A model generated the notes under the pieces. The model searched no databases, had not been told where the DNA came from, and was given only the letters and a program-made list of their open reading frames with translations. The translations under genes were made by a program, and so were the position numbers. From the NCBI GenBank assembly GCA_006538405.1, contig BJKQ01000020.1:310001-374000 (forward strand): a stretch of 64,000 bases of DNA, read 5' to 3'. Below are positions 13,129 to 23,782 of the stretch, one piece after another (the stretch's first letter is position 1; each line of letters opens with the position of its first letter). This DNA comes from Hansfordia pulvinata (Eukaryota > Ascomycota > Sordariomycetes > Xylariales).

Positions 13129-13937
13129 ATGGCGACCCCCGCCACCACCACCCCGCCCCAGCACTACGCCATAGTGCTGTTCCCGGGCTTCCAGGCCCTC
13201 GACGCCTTCGGCCCGCTCGACATTCTCAACAACCTCGCCAAGAAGGGCGTCGTCCCGGGCCTGCGCCTCAGCATCGTCGCGCGCTCCCTCGACCCCGTCT
13301 CCACCAGCCTCGACCCCGGCGCAGCGGTGGCCCAGAGCGTCGTGCCCACGCACACGTTCGCCTCGCCCCCGGAGGGCGTCGACGTCCTGATCGTCCCGGG
13401 CGGCGGGGGCACCCGCGTCGAGGCCGCCGCGCGCCCGGCCGCCGACTACGTCCGGGCCGCGTACCCGGCGCTCGGGCACCTGCTGACCGTGTGCACGGGC
13501 AGCGCGGTGGCCGCCATGGCCGGCGTGCTGGACGGGAGGCGGGCCACGTCCAACAAGCGGGCGTTTGCGTGGGTGAGTCAATCGCTGTCTCCTTGATCTT
13601 TTACCGCCCTGGATCTTTTACCGTTCTTGATGTTCCACTGTTCCTGGACCCTCGAGATCGAAATTACGCCGGATCACAGGCTGGCAGACAGACTAACAAG
13701 AAAAAGGCCTCCTCCCACGGCTCGGGGGTCGACTGGGTCCGCCGGGCGCGCTGGGTGGCCGACGGCAACGTCTGGACTTCGTCGGGCGTCAGCGCGGGCA
13801 TGGACATGACGTACGCGTTCCTGGCGGCCGCGCACGGGGAGGGCGTCGCCCGCGAGCTCGCCGCCGTCGCCGAGTACACCCGCCACACGGACCCGGACGA
13901 CGACCCGTTTGCGGGACCGGCGGAGGGGGCGTTGTAG
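13129..13937 (+). CDS. DJ-1/PfpI family protein (isonitrile hydratase-like)
   Basis: Two exons, 13129-13572 and 13707-13937, give 224 residues. The donor is GTGAGT at 13573. The acceptor is AG at 13706; AG at 13700 is also in frame and would add two Lys. The protein has the class I glutamine amidotransferase-like fold of the DJ-1/PfpI superfamily: an N-terminal strand YAIVLFPGFQALDAFGPLDI, a DVLIVPGGGGT strand, and the nucleophile elbow LLTVCTGSAV with the reactive Cys. The C-terminal half has WTSSGVSAGMDMTYAFL. Relatives include isonitrile hydratases and unassigned fungal proteins; the Asp after FPGFQAL fits the hydratase branch, but the substrate is inferred only. The true start is the ATG at 13129, because the frame upstream opens only with TTG. 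The gene is intact. Confidence 0.86.
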
Positions 13938-14672
13938 GCCAGGGGCATACATAACGCCTTAAGTCAAGTTGCTTGGATTATGAGTCGGGCTGCGGCGGGT
14001 GTGTGGAATGTGTCGTTAAGCAGGTGATGCCCGTGGTAAGAGACGAGATGCCACTACCTGGGGCAGGGTGAGCTGATTCTGGAAGGAGAGGTCTTTTGTA
14101 ATGTTGATGCTACTAAAAGAGCCACGAACCTAGAAATGCAGGCTTCTCAGCGAAGGCATAGGACTATTACCGTACAATTGGCAGAGACAGGACGCAAAGT
14201 TCCATCGCCTCCGACGCCTCCTCCGACACACCACCTCTCCACTCTGGTTCGACGCATCATAGGTGCAGCGATCACAGACCACGCCTGCATCTTTTCTTAA
14301 TCTGTAGAGGATCCCAAGTGAGCAATCCTCGGCATGGCACATGTGAACTGGTGCAGGGTACATCTCGTACACAACAGCGATACCGACGGGAAACGGTCGA
14401 GATCTGAGAACAACTCTGGGTATATTTCAAGGTAGTAGAATACGAAAAAGCCTTGATCACATGCTCCAGTCGCACCCGTGCGTGACATGGTGATAACGAT
14501 ACGCCTCAAGAGCAAGGATGTGCCAGAGCCAGAAGGAGAAACAAGAAGGACCAGAGAAGAAAAAACAGGATGGAGCGGCGTCGACGGCAGAAAACAAAGT
14601 GAACACGAAAAGGAGAAAAGAAGAAGAAAATGAGAAAGCAACCCCCTCCCCCCCACCCCCGGAGTGCGTCTC
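13938..14672. other. Intergenic, 3' flanks of convergent genes
   Basis: No recognisable coding region. Just right of it, on the minus strand, lies the end of the small secreted protein gene. A purine-rich stretch occupies about 14530-14650 (plus strand). Confidence 0.5.
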
Positions 14673-15122
14673 TCAATTATCAACCCACCCGTGACTGTTG
14701 ACGTGCCCGGGGCACACGAGCTGCACGCTGGCGAACAGCTGCGACAGGCAGCCCGTCCAGTCGCTGGTGTAGTACGTGACGGTGGCGTCCTGGTCCGTCA
14801 TGAGCTCGCTGGCGTACTTCTCCTTGCCCTGGCAGCCCTTGCCGGGCCACAGGAGGATGTCGCAGCCGCCCGCGTTGCGGATCTTGAGGCTGCCGACGTC
14901 GTGGTAGTCGAAGCAGCGCTTGCCCTTGTGCGTGGTGCGGTCGTCGGCGTCGGCGATGACGGGATCGCCGCCGCACTCCAGGCCGCCGAAGACCTGGAAG
15001 GGCAGCGGGTAATCCTCGCGGGGCCCCAGCCGGGCCGCGGCGGTGTCCGGGGGCAGTGCGGTGGCCGCGGCGGGCGCCAGCAGGGCGGCGGCGAGGAGGA
15101 AGGAGAGGGATGGGGAGAGCAT
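14673..15122 (-). CDS. Small secreted cysteine-rich protein
   Basis: A single-exon frame of 149 residues. Residues 1-20 form a clear signal peptide (MLSPSLSFLLAAALLAPAAA) with likely cleavage near residues 20-22. The mature protein has six cysteines (in LECGG, KRCFD, GGCDI, KGCQG, TGCLS and LVCPG), enough for three disulfides. No catalytic motif is visible. Size, secretion and cysteine content match the broad class of fungal small secreted proteins, some of which are effectors, but nothing here shows that role. A TATA run lies about 190 nt upstream. The gene is intact and its codon use resembles neighbouring genes. Confidence 0.75.
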   Translation of the reverse strand: MLSPSLSFLLAAALLAPAAATALPPDTAAARLGPREDYPLPFQVFGGLECGGDPVIADADDRTTHKGKRCFDYHDVGSLKIRNAGGCDILLWPGKGCQGKEKYASELMTDQDATVTYYTSDWTGCLSQLFASVQLVCPGHVNSHGWVDN

Positions 15123-15312
15123 GGTGAGGACTGTGGGGTTTTCAGTGGCTGGGCGTATGCAAGGGTGCGTTGATTAAGAGTATCACGTATGTAAAGGGGA
15201 ACAGTAGTTGTCAGTGGAAAGAGAATGTAGAGCTTGAACCGGTCAAGGCAGATTGGCAGCTTGGCGATGGATGTCGCTGATGCGTGAGGTGAGGTCGCGC
15301 CGAGGCGAATGA

Positions 15313-15320
15313 TTATATAG
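15313..15320 (-). promoter_or_regulatory. TATA box of the small secreted protein gene
   Basis: TATATAAT on the minus strand about 190 nt upstream of the ATG at 15122. Positional assignment. Confidence 0.45.
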
Positions 15321-15743
15321 AGCAGCGCTTCGTGCTTCGGGACTCAGTGGCCCTCCCTCGCCGCCCGGCTCCGGAACCCGCAGGAGCCTCTGGGAGTCGG
15401 GCAACGGGGTCGCCTGCTCGTTCTCGGACGTCCAAGGGACTATTTGCGGAGTCACAGGTGACTGCGGTGACCTTGGCCATCCTGGTTGTGCGGCAGAGTC
15501 GGCGACCTGCCAGGGATCGGATCCTCGCTGCCTATAGTTGTAATTACTCACGATGCTTTGTGCCATGGCCCGCACAGGCCGGGCTTCCGCGGGATCTGGT
15601 CTCTGCTGGGGACGGGACCTTTCGGGCATCTTGGCGTTTGGATTTCCGTTCCAGGGTAATGCACCCCGTCGTCCCGGACCGTCGACACGCAAAGGCCCTG
15701 CTTGTTGTTGCATACATAGGTTCTTGCAAACAGCCGTTCCAGT
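15321..15743. other. Intergenic left of the 5S gene
   Basis: No coding region or second RNA gene seen. Confidence 0.45.
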
Positions 15744-15863
15744 ACATACGACCATAGGATCAGGAAAATTCGGGATCCCGTCCGCTCTCCCATAGACAAG
15801 CCTGTTACCGTTGGATTAGTAGTTGGGTCGGTGACGACCAGCGAATCCCCAATGTTGTATGTT
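15744..15863 (+). rRNA. 5S ribosomal RNA
   Basis: A 120-nt unit starting ACATACGACCATAGG and ending GTTGTATGT, so the two ends pair as helix I. The middle keeps the conserved filamentous-ascomycete core: TTCGGGATCCCGTCCGCTCT, CCCATAGACAAGCC, and the intact internal-promoter region AGTTGGGTCGGTGACGACCA followed by GCGAATCCC. A T-run follows directly. Single 5S genes scattered away from the rDNA are known in filamentous ascomycetes such as Neurospora, and this copy is isolated. Compared with the common type, it differs on both sides of helix II (CAGG here, CCTG opposite), and these changes still pair. It may be a divergent functional type or a slightly degenerate copy. Confidence 0.9.
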
Positions 15864-15869
15864 TTTTTA
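15863..15869 (+). terminator. Pol III T-run terminator of the 5S gene
   Basis: Seven T residues starting at the last base of the 5S unit, followed shortly by a second short T-run. Confidence 0.75.
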
Positions 15870-16476
15870 TTTTGTCAGTCTCCCCGTCTATTCTCTGTCT
15901 GATTGTTTTTGATCGCCGTCGACCATGATTCTGTCTGGTGACGGGGAGCGCGTCAGGCGCTGGTGGGAACCACATTGAATATTTCTAGGCTCACGACAGT
16001 GTTAGCGTAGGTGGCGGCCCACTGCAGCTCTAGGCCGGTGCCCCATCGCCACCTACCATCTCCCGTGGCTTGGGTGGCGGACCCGTGCAACGGAAGAGAC
16101 TCGCTAGTAAAGGCTCGGACGGGCGAGGACCGGAGGCTGAGCCGGAGCGGAGGTCGTTGCGGGGGTTCTGCCGGTCCTGGATGATCGGCTTGTAGATGTA
16201 CCTCCGGGTGCGTCTGCAGTCCAGCCACGGAGACGGGCTCAGCTGTTCCCACTGTCTGTCGATATCGGAAGGATAGCCAAGGCCGCCGCCCCTCTGTGGC
16301 CAAGTACAACGCCGTGCCCACGCGGTCAACGTCCCGTTTATTTTCACACCGGCTGCGGTCTACTTCCTACGCCCTCGTTACTCACGCGCCCAGGCTATGT
16401 GTATCTCAGCCCTCATAGACGAGGCTCCACCCCCAACCGTCACGTCACCTCCGACCGCCGGACCGGTGACACCCGC
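15870..16476. other. Intergenic, no gene recognised
   Basis: Sequence between the 5S terminator and the methyltransferase stop. No conserved frame. Confidence 0.5.
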
Positions 16477-16720
16477 TTACTTCCACGCGAGGATCTCGCC
16501 GTGCATGGTGGCGTAGTAGGCGTCCGGGGTGGCGGCCCAGGCCTGGATGGCGGCGCGGGCCTCGTCGATCTCGGCCTCGGGGATGCCGGCGTCGAGCCAG
16601 CTGCGGTGGAAGCGGTCGCCGGGCTGCAGCTGGCCGAGGGCGCGGGCGGCCAGCCAGCCGCGCTCCTCCGGCGTCGCGAACGTCTCGGCCGCCGCCCCGA
16701 AGCGCAGCTTTCCCTCCCCC

Positions 16721-16753
<33 letters not shown>

Positions 16754-17525
16754 TCGTCGTCGTCGTCTCTTCCTCCTCTCCCTCTCCCTCTCCCCCGCCA
16801 CCGCCGCCACCGAACCCGGCGGCCCGCACCAGCGCCGGCATGCTGGGCCCCGTGCTGTCGGCTTCGGGGTCCGGATCCTCGGCGCCGCCGCGGATGATGC
16901 GGTCAAAGTTTCCGCGCCACAGGCGGTCGAGCCCCAGGCGTCGTGGGTAGAAGTAGCCCCACAGGCCGTCGCGGGTGGCCAGCAGCCCCCCCGGGCGGAG
17001 GACGCGGCGCATCTCGGCGAGGGCGCAGCGGGGCTGGTCGGTAGAGGGGGGCAGGTGTCCGAAGACCTGGGAGGCGAAGACGACGTCGAAGGCGCCGTCG
17101 GGGAAGGGCAGGGTCCCCAGGACGTCGCCCTGGACGAAGTCTACTTTCCCCCCCGCTTCTTGCTGCTGCTTCTGCTGCTGCTGCTGCTCGTCCTTGTCGT
17201 TGTTGTTGTTGTTGTTGTCATCTGGTGCGCCGCCAAGAAGACACCCGGCAGAGGCGGCCTCGGCGCGGGCGCGGTCGAGGACGGCGTCGGAGATGTCGAC
17301 GCCGGTGACGCGGCCGGCGGGGCCGACGTGGCGGCAGAAGCCGACGGTGATGGTTCCCGGCCCGCAGCCGACGTCGAGGACGCGGTCACCCGGACGCAGG
17401 TGCGGCAGCAGGAAAGCCGCGTAGTTGTCGGCGGTGCGGCGCTGGTGCATCGACAGCGTCCGGCTCGAGTAGCCCATCTTGTAGCCCGGCTCCGGCCCCG
17501 GCGTCGGCGCACTGCTACTCGCCAT
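16477..17525 (-). CDS. SAM-dependent methyltransferase (class I, UbiE-like)
   Basis: A single exon from the ATG at 17525 to a TAA at 16477-16479, about 349 residues after one base is restored. The Rossmann core is clear: motif I VLDVGCGPGTI binds SAM, GVDISDAVLDRARAEA is the acidic-loop strand and following helix, and FDVVFASQVFGHLP is motif II/III, followed by EMRRVLRPGGLL. The C-terminal part, ERGWLAARAL to DAYYATMHGEILAWK, matches a fungal methyltransferase tail. The frame slips at plus-strand CCCCC 16792-16796; one more C turns a meaningless Thr run into an Asp run and restores the tail. Odd low-complexity insertions sit inside the domain: Asn6 and Gln runs before the VDFVQGDVL strand, and a Gly/Arg/Asp stretch near residue 250. 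The substrate is unknown. A TATA run lies about 210 nt upstream. Confidence 0.83.
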
Positions 17526-17562
17526 GGTGGTGGTGGTGGTGGTGGTGGTGGTGGTGGCGGTG
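17526..17562. repeat. (GGT)n trinucleotide repeat at the methyltransferase start
   Basis: About 12 GGT units with one GGC variant, touching the ATG. On the transcript it reads CAC/CCA repeats ending CCACCATGG, so it supplies the Kozak context of the 5' UTR. Confidence 0.85.
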
Positions 17563-17736
17563 GCTTCTGTCTGCCTGCCCGTCCGGTGTCTGGTGTCTTG
17601 TGGACGTTAAACGCCGTGGGAGACCTGGGAGTCTGTGTGAATGCAGGGGCGAATGGACTCTGTCTGGTTTCCGTCGTGGTGAGAAATGCCGCGAGTGTGT
17701 GAGGCCGAGAGCCACTGCCGACGACCCGGGTTCTCC

Positions 17737-17744
17737 TATATATA
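17737..17744 (-). promoter_or_regulatory. TATA box of the methyltransferase gene
   Basis: TATATATA about 210 nt upstream of the ATG at 17525. Positional assignment. Confidence 0.45.
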
Positions 17745-18947
17745 CATATTCTCTCCCCTGCGTACAGGCAAAGGGCACCCGGTGGCCGCGGCAGCCGGGA
17801 GCGTTTGAGGCGCCTCTGCATTGCGCTTTCGAGTAACGTCCGAGACCCCTCCCCTCCGTCAGGTATATTCCCGTATTCCCGTTAGCGAATCGCGCTACGC
17901 TACTTCCACGGGCGTACGTCGACGGCTCTTACCGGAAACGGCAATGTGCGAGGTCCAACCAGCGCATACCAGTCCATCCAATCACATGTCATCAACCACG
18001 AAAGAGAAGGGGCTACGACAAAGAAAAAAGAAGGAAGGATATCGACGATACCAACGGGCCCGGCATAACACCCCCGACACCGCTGAGCGTAGGTACTTGA
18101 CGAGTGAAGGACAACAAAAAAGGTGATAGAGATATCGGCAATCTGCGGTCGAGGAATGTAGGTATTCTGGCTCGTCTTGCGTGGCCTTCGGGTTGCAGAG
18201 CGGTCTGAGCAGCATCGCCCTCGAACAGGGAGTGCGTCACAGAGCAGCGGGCGCTATGCTCGGGCTACAGGAGGACCACAACGTCACGGCCAAGTGTCTG
18301 ACCGTCCTATCGCCGACCCCTAAGTCCATGGCACCGCAAATCCACCGTCCGAGTCCCACTGACGTCCAGCTCACTGACACGAGTAGTCGTATGTGCCTCA
18401 GGTTCGCCCACCAGCAGGAGACTTTATTGGGGGCTTGTAGGTGGATCGTGGGTCGGCATGGTGTCTTCAGCCAGTTCTGCGCCATGTCGAGGACGCGCGG
18501 GCAAGAGGGCACCGGCTGGTTCAAGAACGCTGGCTTCTGGAAGCAGCGTCTTCGGGGTTCGTGACGTGGACACGATCGCCACTGTAATTATGGTTCAGGG
18601 CATAGTGATAGTGTATAGATTGTCATAGCTGAGGAGACTGGGTCTGTAGAGCAAATTTCTAAAAAAAAAAAAAAAATGTCAAGATGAAGATGAAGAGGAA
18701 TAACAACAAACGAAGCTTTGGATTTTACACACGCCCAACGGGGCAGCATCAACCGCCGAGGTTTCAATGCTGGAACCTCCTCCTCTTTCTGTCACTCCCC
18801 ATCTCTGCTCTCTTTGACCCTCTTACCATATCCCCCCTTTCCCCTTTCTTCCCTTCACAAGCGGTCCAATTCAGCAGCACAGGTCACCACCAGAGAACAC
18901 GCTTTCCCTTCCCAGTGCCCTCCAGTCAAGGACCAGAGCCCGGCGGC
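17745..18947. other. Intergenic between methyltransferase and YVTN genes
   Basis: No gene recognised. A run of 16 A lies at 18661-18676 and a C/T-rich stretch at about 18780-18870, the latter in the 3' flank of the YVTN gene on the minus strand. Confidence 0.5.
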
Positions 18948-20468
18948 TCACGAGCTGCCCTCCTCCACCCGCAGGCTGTCGAGGTCGTACGCGCCGAAGA
19001 ACTTGAGGAACGCCAGCACCTGCCCCGCGTTGCCGCACCCGTTGCGCGACTTGCCGCTGGCCTCGAACGTGACGAGCGGCGTCAGCTGCCCGGCGGCGCA
19101 CCCGAGGCACCGCGCCGACGCCGTGTACGTCCCGTTGACCACGAGGTTGCGCCCGATGACCTGGACCATGTCCAACCCCGCCGCCGTCTGCCGCACCGTG
19201 ACCAGCGCCTGCGGGCCCGCGTTCGGCTCCAGCGAGTTCCCCTCCTCCTCCGACACGCCCGCCGTCTCCGCCGCGTGCTTCGCGGTCCGCTCCCCGGCCA
19301 CGGCGACGATCTTGTTGGCCGTCTTGAGGTCCAGCCCCTGCCGGCCCAGGTTGGCCCGCCCATCCTGGCCCTCGGGCACGGCGCCGGCGACGTAGATCAG
19401 CGCCTGGCCCTCCTGCCCGACCCGGACCGTGTCGACGATCTCGAGCGCCGCCGTGTCGATGACGTCGACCGTGTCGCTGTGCTCGTTGACCACGTACATG
19501 CGCGAGTTGTCCGGGCTGGGCCAGATGCCGTGCGGCTCGATGCCCGTCATGCGGATGGCTTTGACGAGCACCGGCCGGTCGCGGGGCCGCGGCTGGCGGT
19601 AGACCTTGGTCTCGTTGAGCGAGGCCACGGTGACGAACGCGTGCGTGGTCCCGTTGACGACGGCGAAGTTGGGGTGGTTGGTCTCGGGCCCCGTCTCGAG
19701 CACGGCGACGACCCGGCGCGCCGCCACGTCGATCACCGACGTCTGCCCCGTCATCTTGTGCGCGCACCACAGCGACCCGCCGTCCGCCGACAGCATCATG
19801 TCCGACGAGAAGGCGTCCGCCAGCCCCGTGATGTTGTACCGGGGCCTCCGCGTCGCCACGTCCACCACCGTCACCACGGGCGCGAAGATGTGGTTGACGT
19901 ACGCCGTCGCCCCGTCCGGGCTGAAGAGCACCTTGCTGGGCCCCTTGCCCGTGAAGATGCGGTCGATGACGCCGCCGCCGCCGGGAGAGACGGCGTCGAT
20001 GACGTCCACCGACGACACGCCGCGCGTCCCGATCCACGCGGTGCGGTTGTCGGGCGCGAAGAAGGCCTCGTGCGGCGCGCGGTCCACGTACGTCTGCGAG
20101 ACGACCGAGTTGTCCGACGTCCGGATCACCGTCGCCGTGTTCGACAGCGTGCTGAGCGAGATGATGTGCGCGCCGTCCCGGCTGAACCCCAGCCCGTGGC
20201 TGTTGACCGACCCCACGAACTGCGGGTTCAGCGCGTCCCCCAGCCGCGGCTCCCCGAGGCTGATGGCACCCAGCACCTCGAGCGAGCTCGGGTCCACCAC
20301 CGTCACCGTGTTCGACGTCTGGTCCCCCGTGTAGATCCGGTCCCCCGGCGACACCGGCGCCCCCGCGCCCGCGACCGCGGGCGCCTGCACCTGCGCCGAG
20401 GCCAGAGGGGGCAGGGGGCCGCCCAGAGCGAGGAGGCCCAGCAGCGCGCGGGCGAGCGAGGGCGTCAT
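18948..20468 (-). CDS. Secreted YVTN-type beta-propeller protein
   Basis: A single uninterrupted exon of 506 residues. I start it at the ATG at 20468 because a signal peptide follows immediately (RALLGLLALGGPLPPLASA); the frame is open further upstream but that part looks like 5' UTR. The body is a repeated beta-propeller with blades such as SNTVTVVDPSSLEVLGAISL, TVDVIDTAALEIVDTVRVG and ATAYVNHIFAPVVTVVDV, typical of the YVTN/lactonase-like family, with about six to seven blades. The C-terminal 80 residues are different: ASARCLGCAAGQLTPLV and RNGCGNAGQVLAFLKFFGAY, with three cysteines likely in disulfides. CLGC lacks the His of a heme-c motif. Likely extracellular or cell-wall associated; activity unknown. 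Large antisense open frames over it are GC-driven shadows. The frame is intact. Confidence 0.85.
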   Translation of the reverse strand: MTPSLARALLGLLALGGPLPPLASAQVQAPAVAGAGAPVSPGDRIYTGDQTSNTVTVVDPSSLEVLGAISLGEPRLGDALNPQFVGSVNSHGLGFSRDGAHIISLSTLSNTATVIRTSDNSVVSQTYVDRAPHEAFFAPDNRTAWIGTRGVSSVDVIDAVSPGGGGVIDRIFTGKGPSKVLFSPDGATAYVNHIFAPVVTVVDVATRRPRYNITGLADAFSSDMMLSADGGSLWCAHKMTGQTSVIDVAARRVVAVLETGPETNHPNFAVVNGTTHAFVTVASLNETKVYRQPRPRDRPVLVKAIRMTGIEPHGIWPSPDNSRMYVVNEHSDTVDVIDTAALEIVDTVRVGQEGQALIYVAGAVPEGQDGRANLGRQGLDLKTANKIVAVAGERTAKHAAETAGVSEEEGNSLEPNAGPQALVTVRQTAAGLDMVQVIGRNLVVNGTYTASARCLGCAAGQLTPLVTFEASGKSRNGCGNAGQVLAFLKFFGAYDLDSLRVEEGSS

Positions 20469-20626
20469 GGCGGCTGTGGAGTGGTGCCAAGTCAGTCTGC
20501 TGATGTGTGTCGATGGGAACCGGCAGATGGACGAAGTCAGGACTCGGTAGGATGATAGGGGGAAAGAATTGTCGTGGCACGAGGCTGACGACAAGATAGA
20601 CCCAGTGAGGCGCCTCTGTCAGTCGT

Positions 20627-20633
20627 CTTATAT
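20627..20633 (-). promoter_or_regulatory. TATA-like box of the YVTN gene
   Basis: ATATAAG on the minus strand about 160 nt upstream of the ATG at 20468. Positional assignment. Confidence 0.4.
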
Positions 20634-22006
20634 CGCGGACATGACTGACTCTCGTCGCAACACGGCATCGCCGAGAAATCCCCCGCCCTGCCGGCAAGCA
20701 ACAGAAAACCAGCGAAGCCAGGACCTGCCAGTGCCGGCTCCCGCCGGGCCGGGCTGGAGATGCCGTTCCGGAAAGCCTAGCACCGCGGGCCATCGCGCGC
20801 GCCGGTGCGTGGCTGAGTTTACTATAGTCCCCCTCCCTCGAAAAAAGTTAATCCCAGACTCCCAGGCTGCGTCGTATACTCAGTCGCCCGTCCCCTTCCT
20901 TCTGCCGCACGTATAGTTGACCCTTTAGCCCACTGACGATTATTTGTCATGCCCGGCGTGTCGATCCCGTCTCCACCCCCGGGTCGTCGGTTAATAAGGC
21001 GGGGCCCGCGTCCTCGGGAGGGAAGGGGAGTGGCCTGTCACTGTCACCTCTGGTCTTCCACTCTCCGCTGGCCCCGCCTCGTCCCGGGGCCGGCGCCAAA
21101 ATGCTTAGCACGGAGACTATTGCGACTGCTTACCTACGAGTACCCACCTCACCTTGGTCGAGCCCTGCCGGCGGAACTCGCCAAGATTTGTCATGTCGCG
21201 GGTCCCCGGCCCGCGTCGTCGTCGTCGTTGTCGCAATCCCGCCCTGTTAGGGCCCTGCGCTAGATCCCTAGCCGGGGCAATGGTCTGAACTTGCTGGTCT
21301 GTCGGGTGAAGTGTTCGGGGCGTGGCTGACTACTCCTCCCGCGTTGACTATGGCGACTTTCGTTGCTCGCAACGCAACATTCGAGATGGTTCCCAGGCGA
21401 CCCTGAGGTCATCAAAAGGATCTACTGCTCTGGAAATGGGAACGATGACGAAGGCCAAGATGAGTTTGGGTTGTGATAGGCACATTAAAGACTTTCTGAG
21501 GGAGTGCTGTACACCGCGCGACGACGCTTCGCGTTGGCACACTTGAAGCCAGGACATGACAAGCGGTTCCGATTCTTCCGACGCGTTAACGGAATGTGAG
21601 GTATGGCTCCTCTGTTTCGAGGTGGAACAGCAACTGCAGTCGAGGGGATCATACCAAATGCGGGCCAAGGTCGAAAACGAAAAAACACTGGACAGAGTCA
21701 CATGGCAAGATCCCCCGGGAAATAGGGGACCAAAGCACAGCCGACCGACACCCGAGCCGAGCCGTCCAACGACGATGTCCACCAGGAACCACCCTGCTCA
21801 AGTCTTGGAGCGGAATGACGGTCCCCAAGGAGCGCTGCTTGCGAGCGGCGTGTCGCCGCCGTGGGAGCTTACAAGCCGGATCCAAGCTGGCCCGACCTCC
21901 GACCTCGAGTCTATTCCAAATACCCGGCCCTGCCGCGACCAGCCGCTCTATCCTATCTCCATCAGCCCGCGGGTGCTTCTGTCGAGCCAAGTATGCCGCG
22001 TTGCGT
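20634..22006. other. Divergent intergenic region
   Basis: Holds the upstream regions of the YVTN gene (minus) and the hydrolase gene (plus). No conserved frame was seen in the middle (about 20.9-21.9 kb). Confidence 0.5.
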
Positions 22007-22012
22007 TATATA
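22007..22012 (+). promoter_or_regulatory. TATA box of the hydrolase gene
   Basis: TATATA about 140 nt upstream of the ATG at 22151, followed by a T/C-rich leader. Positional assignment. Confidence 0.45.
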
Positions 22013-22150
22013 CATAACCGTGAACAGTGCCGAACTCCATGCCAGGCTTTGCCATGAGAAGACAGCAGAGCGCCAACGACAGTCTGGTCCACACCCGCCA
22101 CGATCTCTCTCTTCTTCTTCTTCTTCTCTACCCCTTGGACACTTTTCACC

Positions 22151-23782
22151 ATGCATTACCCCGTCGCTCTCGTTCTGGTCGGGGCCGGCTTCGCTGCCGC
22201 CACAGCTGGCCCTGCCTCTGCCCCGGCCCCTCGCTGTCAGAACATGACGATCCCGGTGACCGTGTCGGCGCAGAACGCCGTCTTCGACGTGCAGCCGCCT
22301 CGCAGCGACATCGAGGCGACCAACCTCATCCTCGACCTGACCCGGGCTGGCCACAACTACTCGGCGGAGGTTCTCAAGGGTGTAAGTGCGCCGCGTTACT
22401 TGCGTTTACATCGATCAAATCTCCCAACCCCCCTTTTCCGAACATAGTCTTGAGAAGCGTCACCTACACATGGAAGCAACAACAGCAGCCCCCAAATACT
22501 TCACACAACTATGACCAACTAACACCAACCCCTCCCTCCCCTCCCCGGGAGTTCAAAAAAAAAACAGTACGAAACAGTCTCGGGAACCTACGAAATAGCA
22601 GGGACCTACTGCGCGCCAGGCGACCCGTCGACGGCCAACGGGGCCCTGCAGATCCTGACCCACGGCATCGGCTTCGACCGCGCGTACTGGGACCTCGCCT
22701 ACGCGGGCGGCAACTACAGCTACGTGCGCGCCGCCGCCGCCCGGGGCTACGCGACCTTCGCCTACGACCGGCTCGGGCTGGGCGCCTCGTCGCGCCCCGA
22801 CCCGGTCCGCGAGCTGCAGTCGCCCCTCGAGGCCGCCGCCCTGCGCGCCCTGACCGCCGTCCTGCGCCGCGGCGAGGGCGGCAACTATACGTCTACGTCG
22901 TCGTCGTCGTCGTCGTCGTCGTCGTTCGCGAGGGGACCCCCGACCAAGATCCTCCACGTGGGCCACAGCTACGGCTCCGCCCTGACCTACGGCCTGCTGC
23001 GCGCCGACCCGGGCGCCAGCGACGGCGTCGCCCTGACCGGCTTCAGCCAAGACCCTTCAGCGGCGGCCGCGGCCGCGCACATGAACGCCTTCAAGTTCGG
23101 CGCCTCCTACGCGCCCCCTCCAGCGGCATCCCCCGCCGCCTGCGGGCCTCCTCCTACCCGGCCGCCGCCCCGGCGGCGGGCTACCTGGCCTTCTCGGGCG
23201 GCGAGTCGGCGGTGCAGGCCGACTTCTACGGCCCGGGGGACTTCGACGCGGGCCTCCTGCGCGCCGCCTCCGAGATAGGGCAGCCCGTGTCCGTGGGCGA
23301 GATCCTGACGGCGTCGAGCCAGGCTGTCGGAGAGACGGAGTTCGCGGGGTTCGTGATTGTCGTTACCGGCGGTGAGAATTTGCGACCCCCCAGACCTTTT
23401 TTTTCTTCTGTTTTTTTTTCTTTTTTTCTTTTTCGAACTTCTGATGAGAGCTGGAGGATATGAGAAAACAATGCTGACGCCTTCTCTTGGTGTACACAAG
23501 AGCGCGACCTCCCGTTCGCGGGGGGCAACTGCACGACGGCGCTGCTGGACGCGTCCCGCGCCAACTTTGCGCGCGCCAGCGACTTTCGGACCGCCGTCAT
23601 CCCCGGCGCGGGCCACGGGCTGAACCTGGTGAGTAGACGGTCCTCGCAGCGGGGAGGACAGGTCGTCTGACATGGGTCTCTATGTCTGCTGACCACACGA
23701 CACAAAACTGCAGCAATTTTCCCACACGGTCACGTACAAGACTGTGCTCGACTTCTTCGACAGCAAGATCGGGGGGAACTAG
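22151..23782 (+). CDS. Secreted alpha/beta hydrolase
   Basis: Four exons: 22151-22381, 22568-23371, 23501-23628 and 23714-23782. Donors are GTAAGT, GTGAGA and GTGAGT; acceptors are ACAG, CAAG and GCAG. The product is 410 residues after one base is restored. Residues 1-19 form a signal peptide. The alpha/beta hydrolase core shows the oxyanion-side LTHGIGFDRAYWDLAY, YDRLGLGASSRPDPV, the nucleophile elbow HVGHSYGSALTYG (Ser in G-H-S-Y-G) and the catalytic His in IPGAGHGLNL. Potential N-glycosylation sites occur (NYS, NYT, NCT). The frame breaks at CCCCC 23114-23118; one extra C gives APPSSGIPRRL and restores the rest. A run of about ten Ser, encoded by TCG repeats, sits in a loop just before the nucleophile strand. 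Substrate unknown; esterase- or lipase-like activity is an inference from the fold. Confidence 0.86.

Noticed and set aside
18684..20793. Very long open frames on both strands over the YVTN gene (623 codons plus strand, 640 codons in another minus frame)
   Set aside because: They are Arg/His/Pro/Gly-rich shadows of a GC-rich coding frame. Only the 506-residue frame shows a signal peptide and propeller blades.
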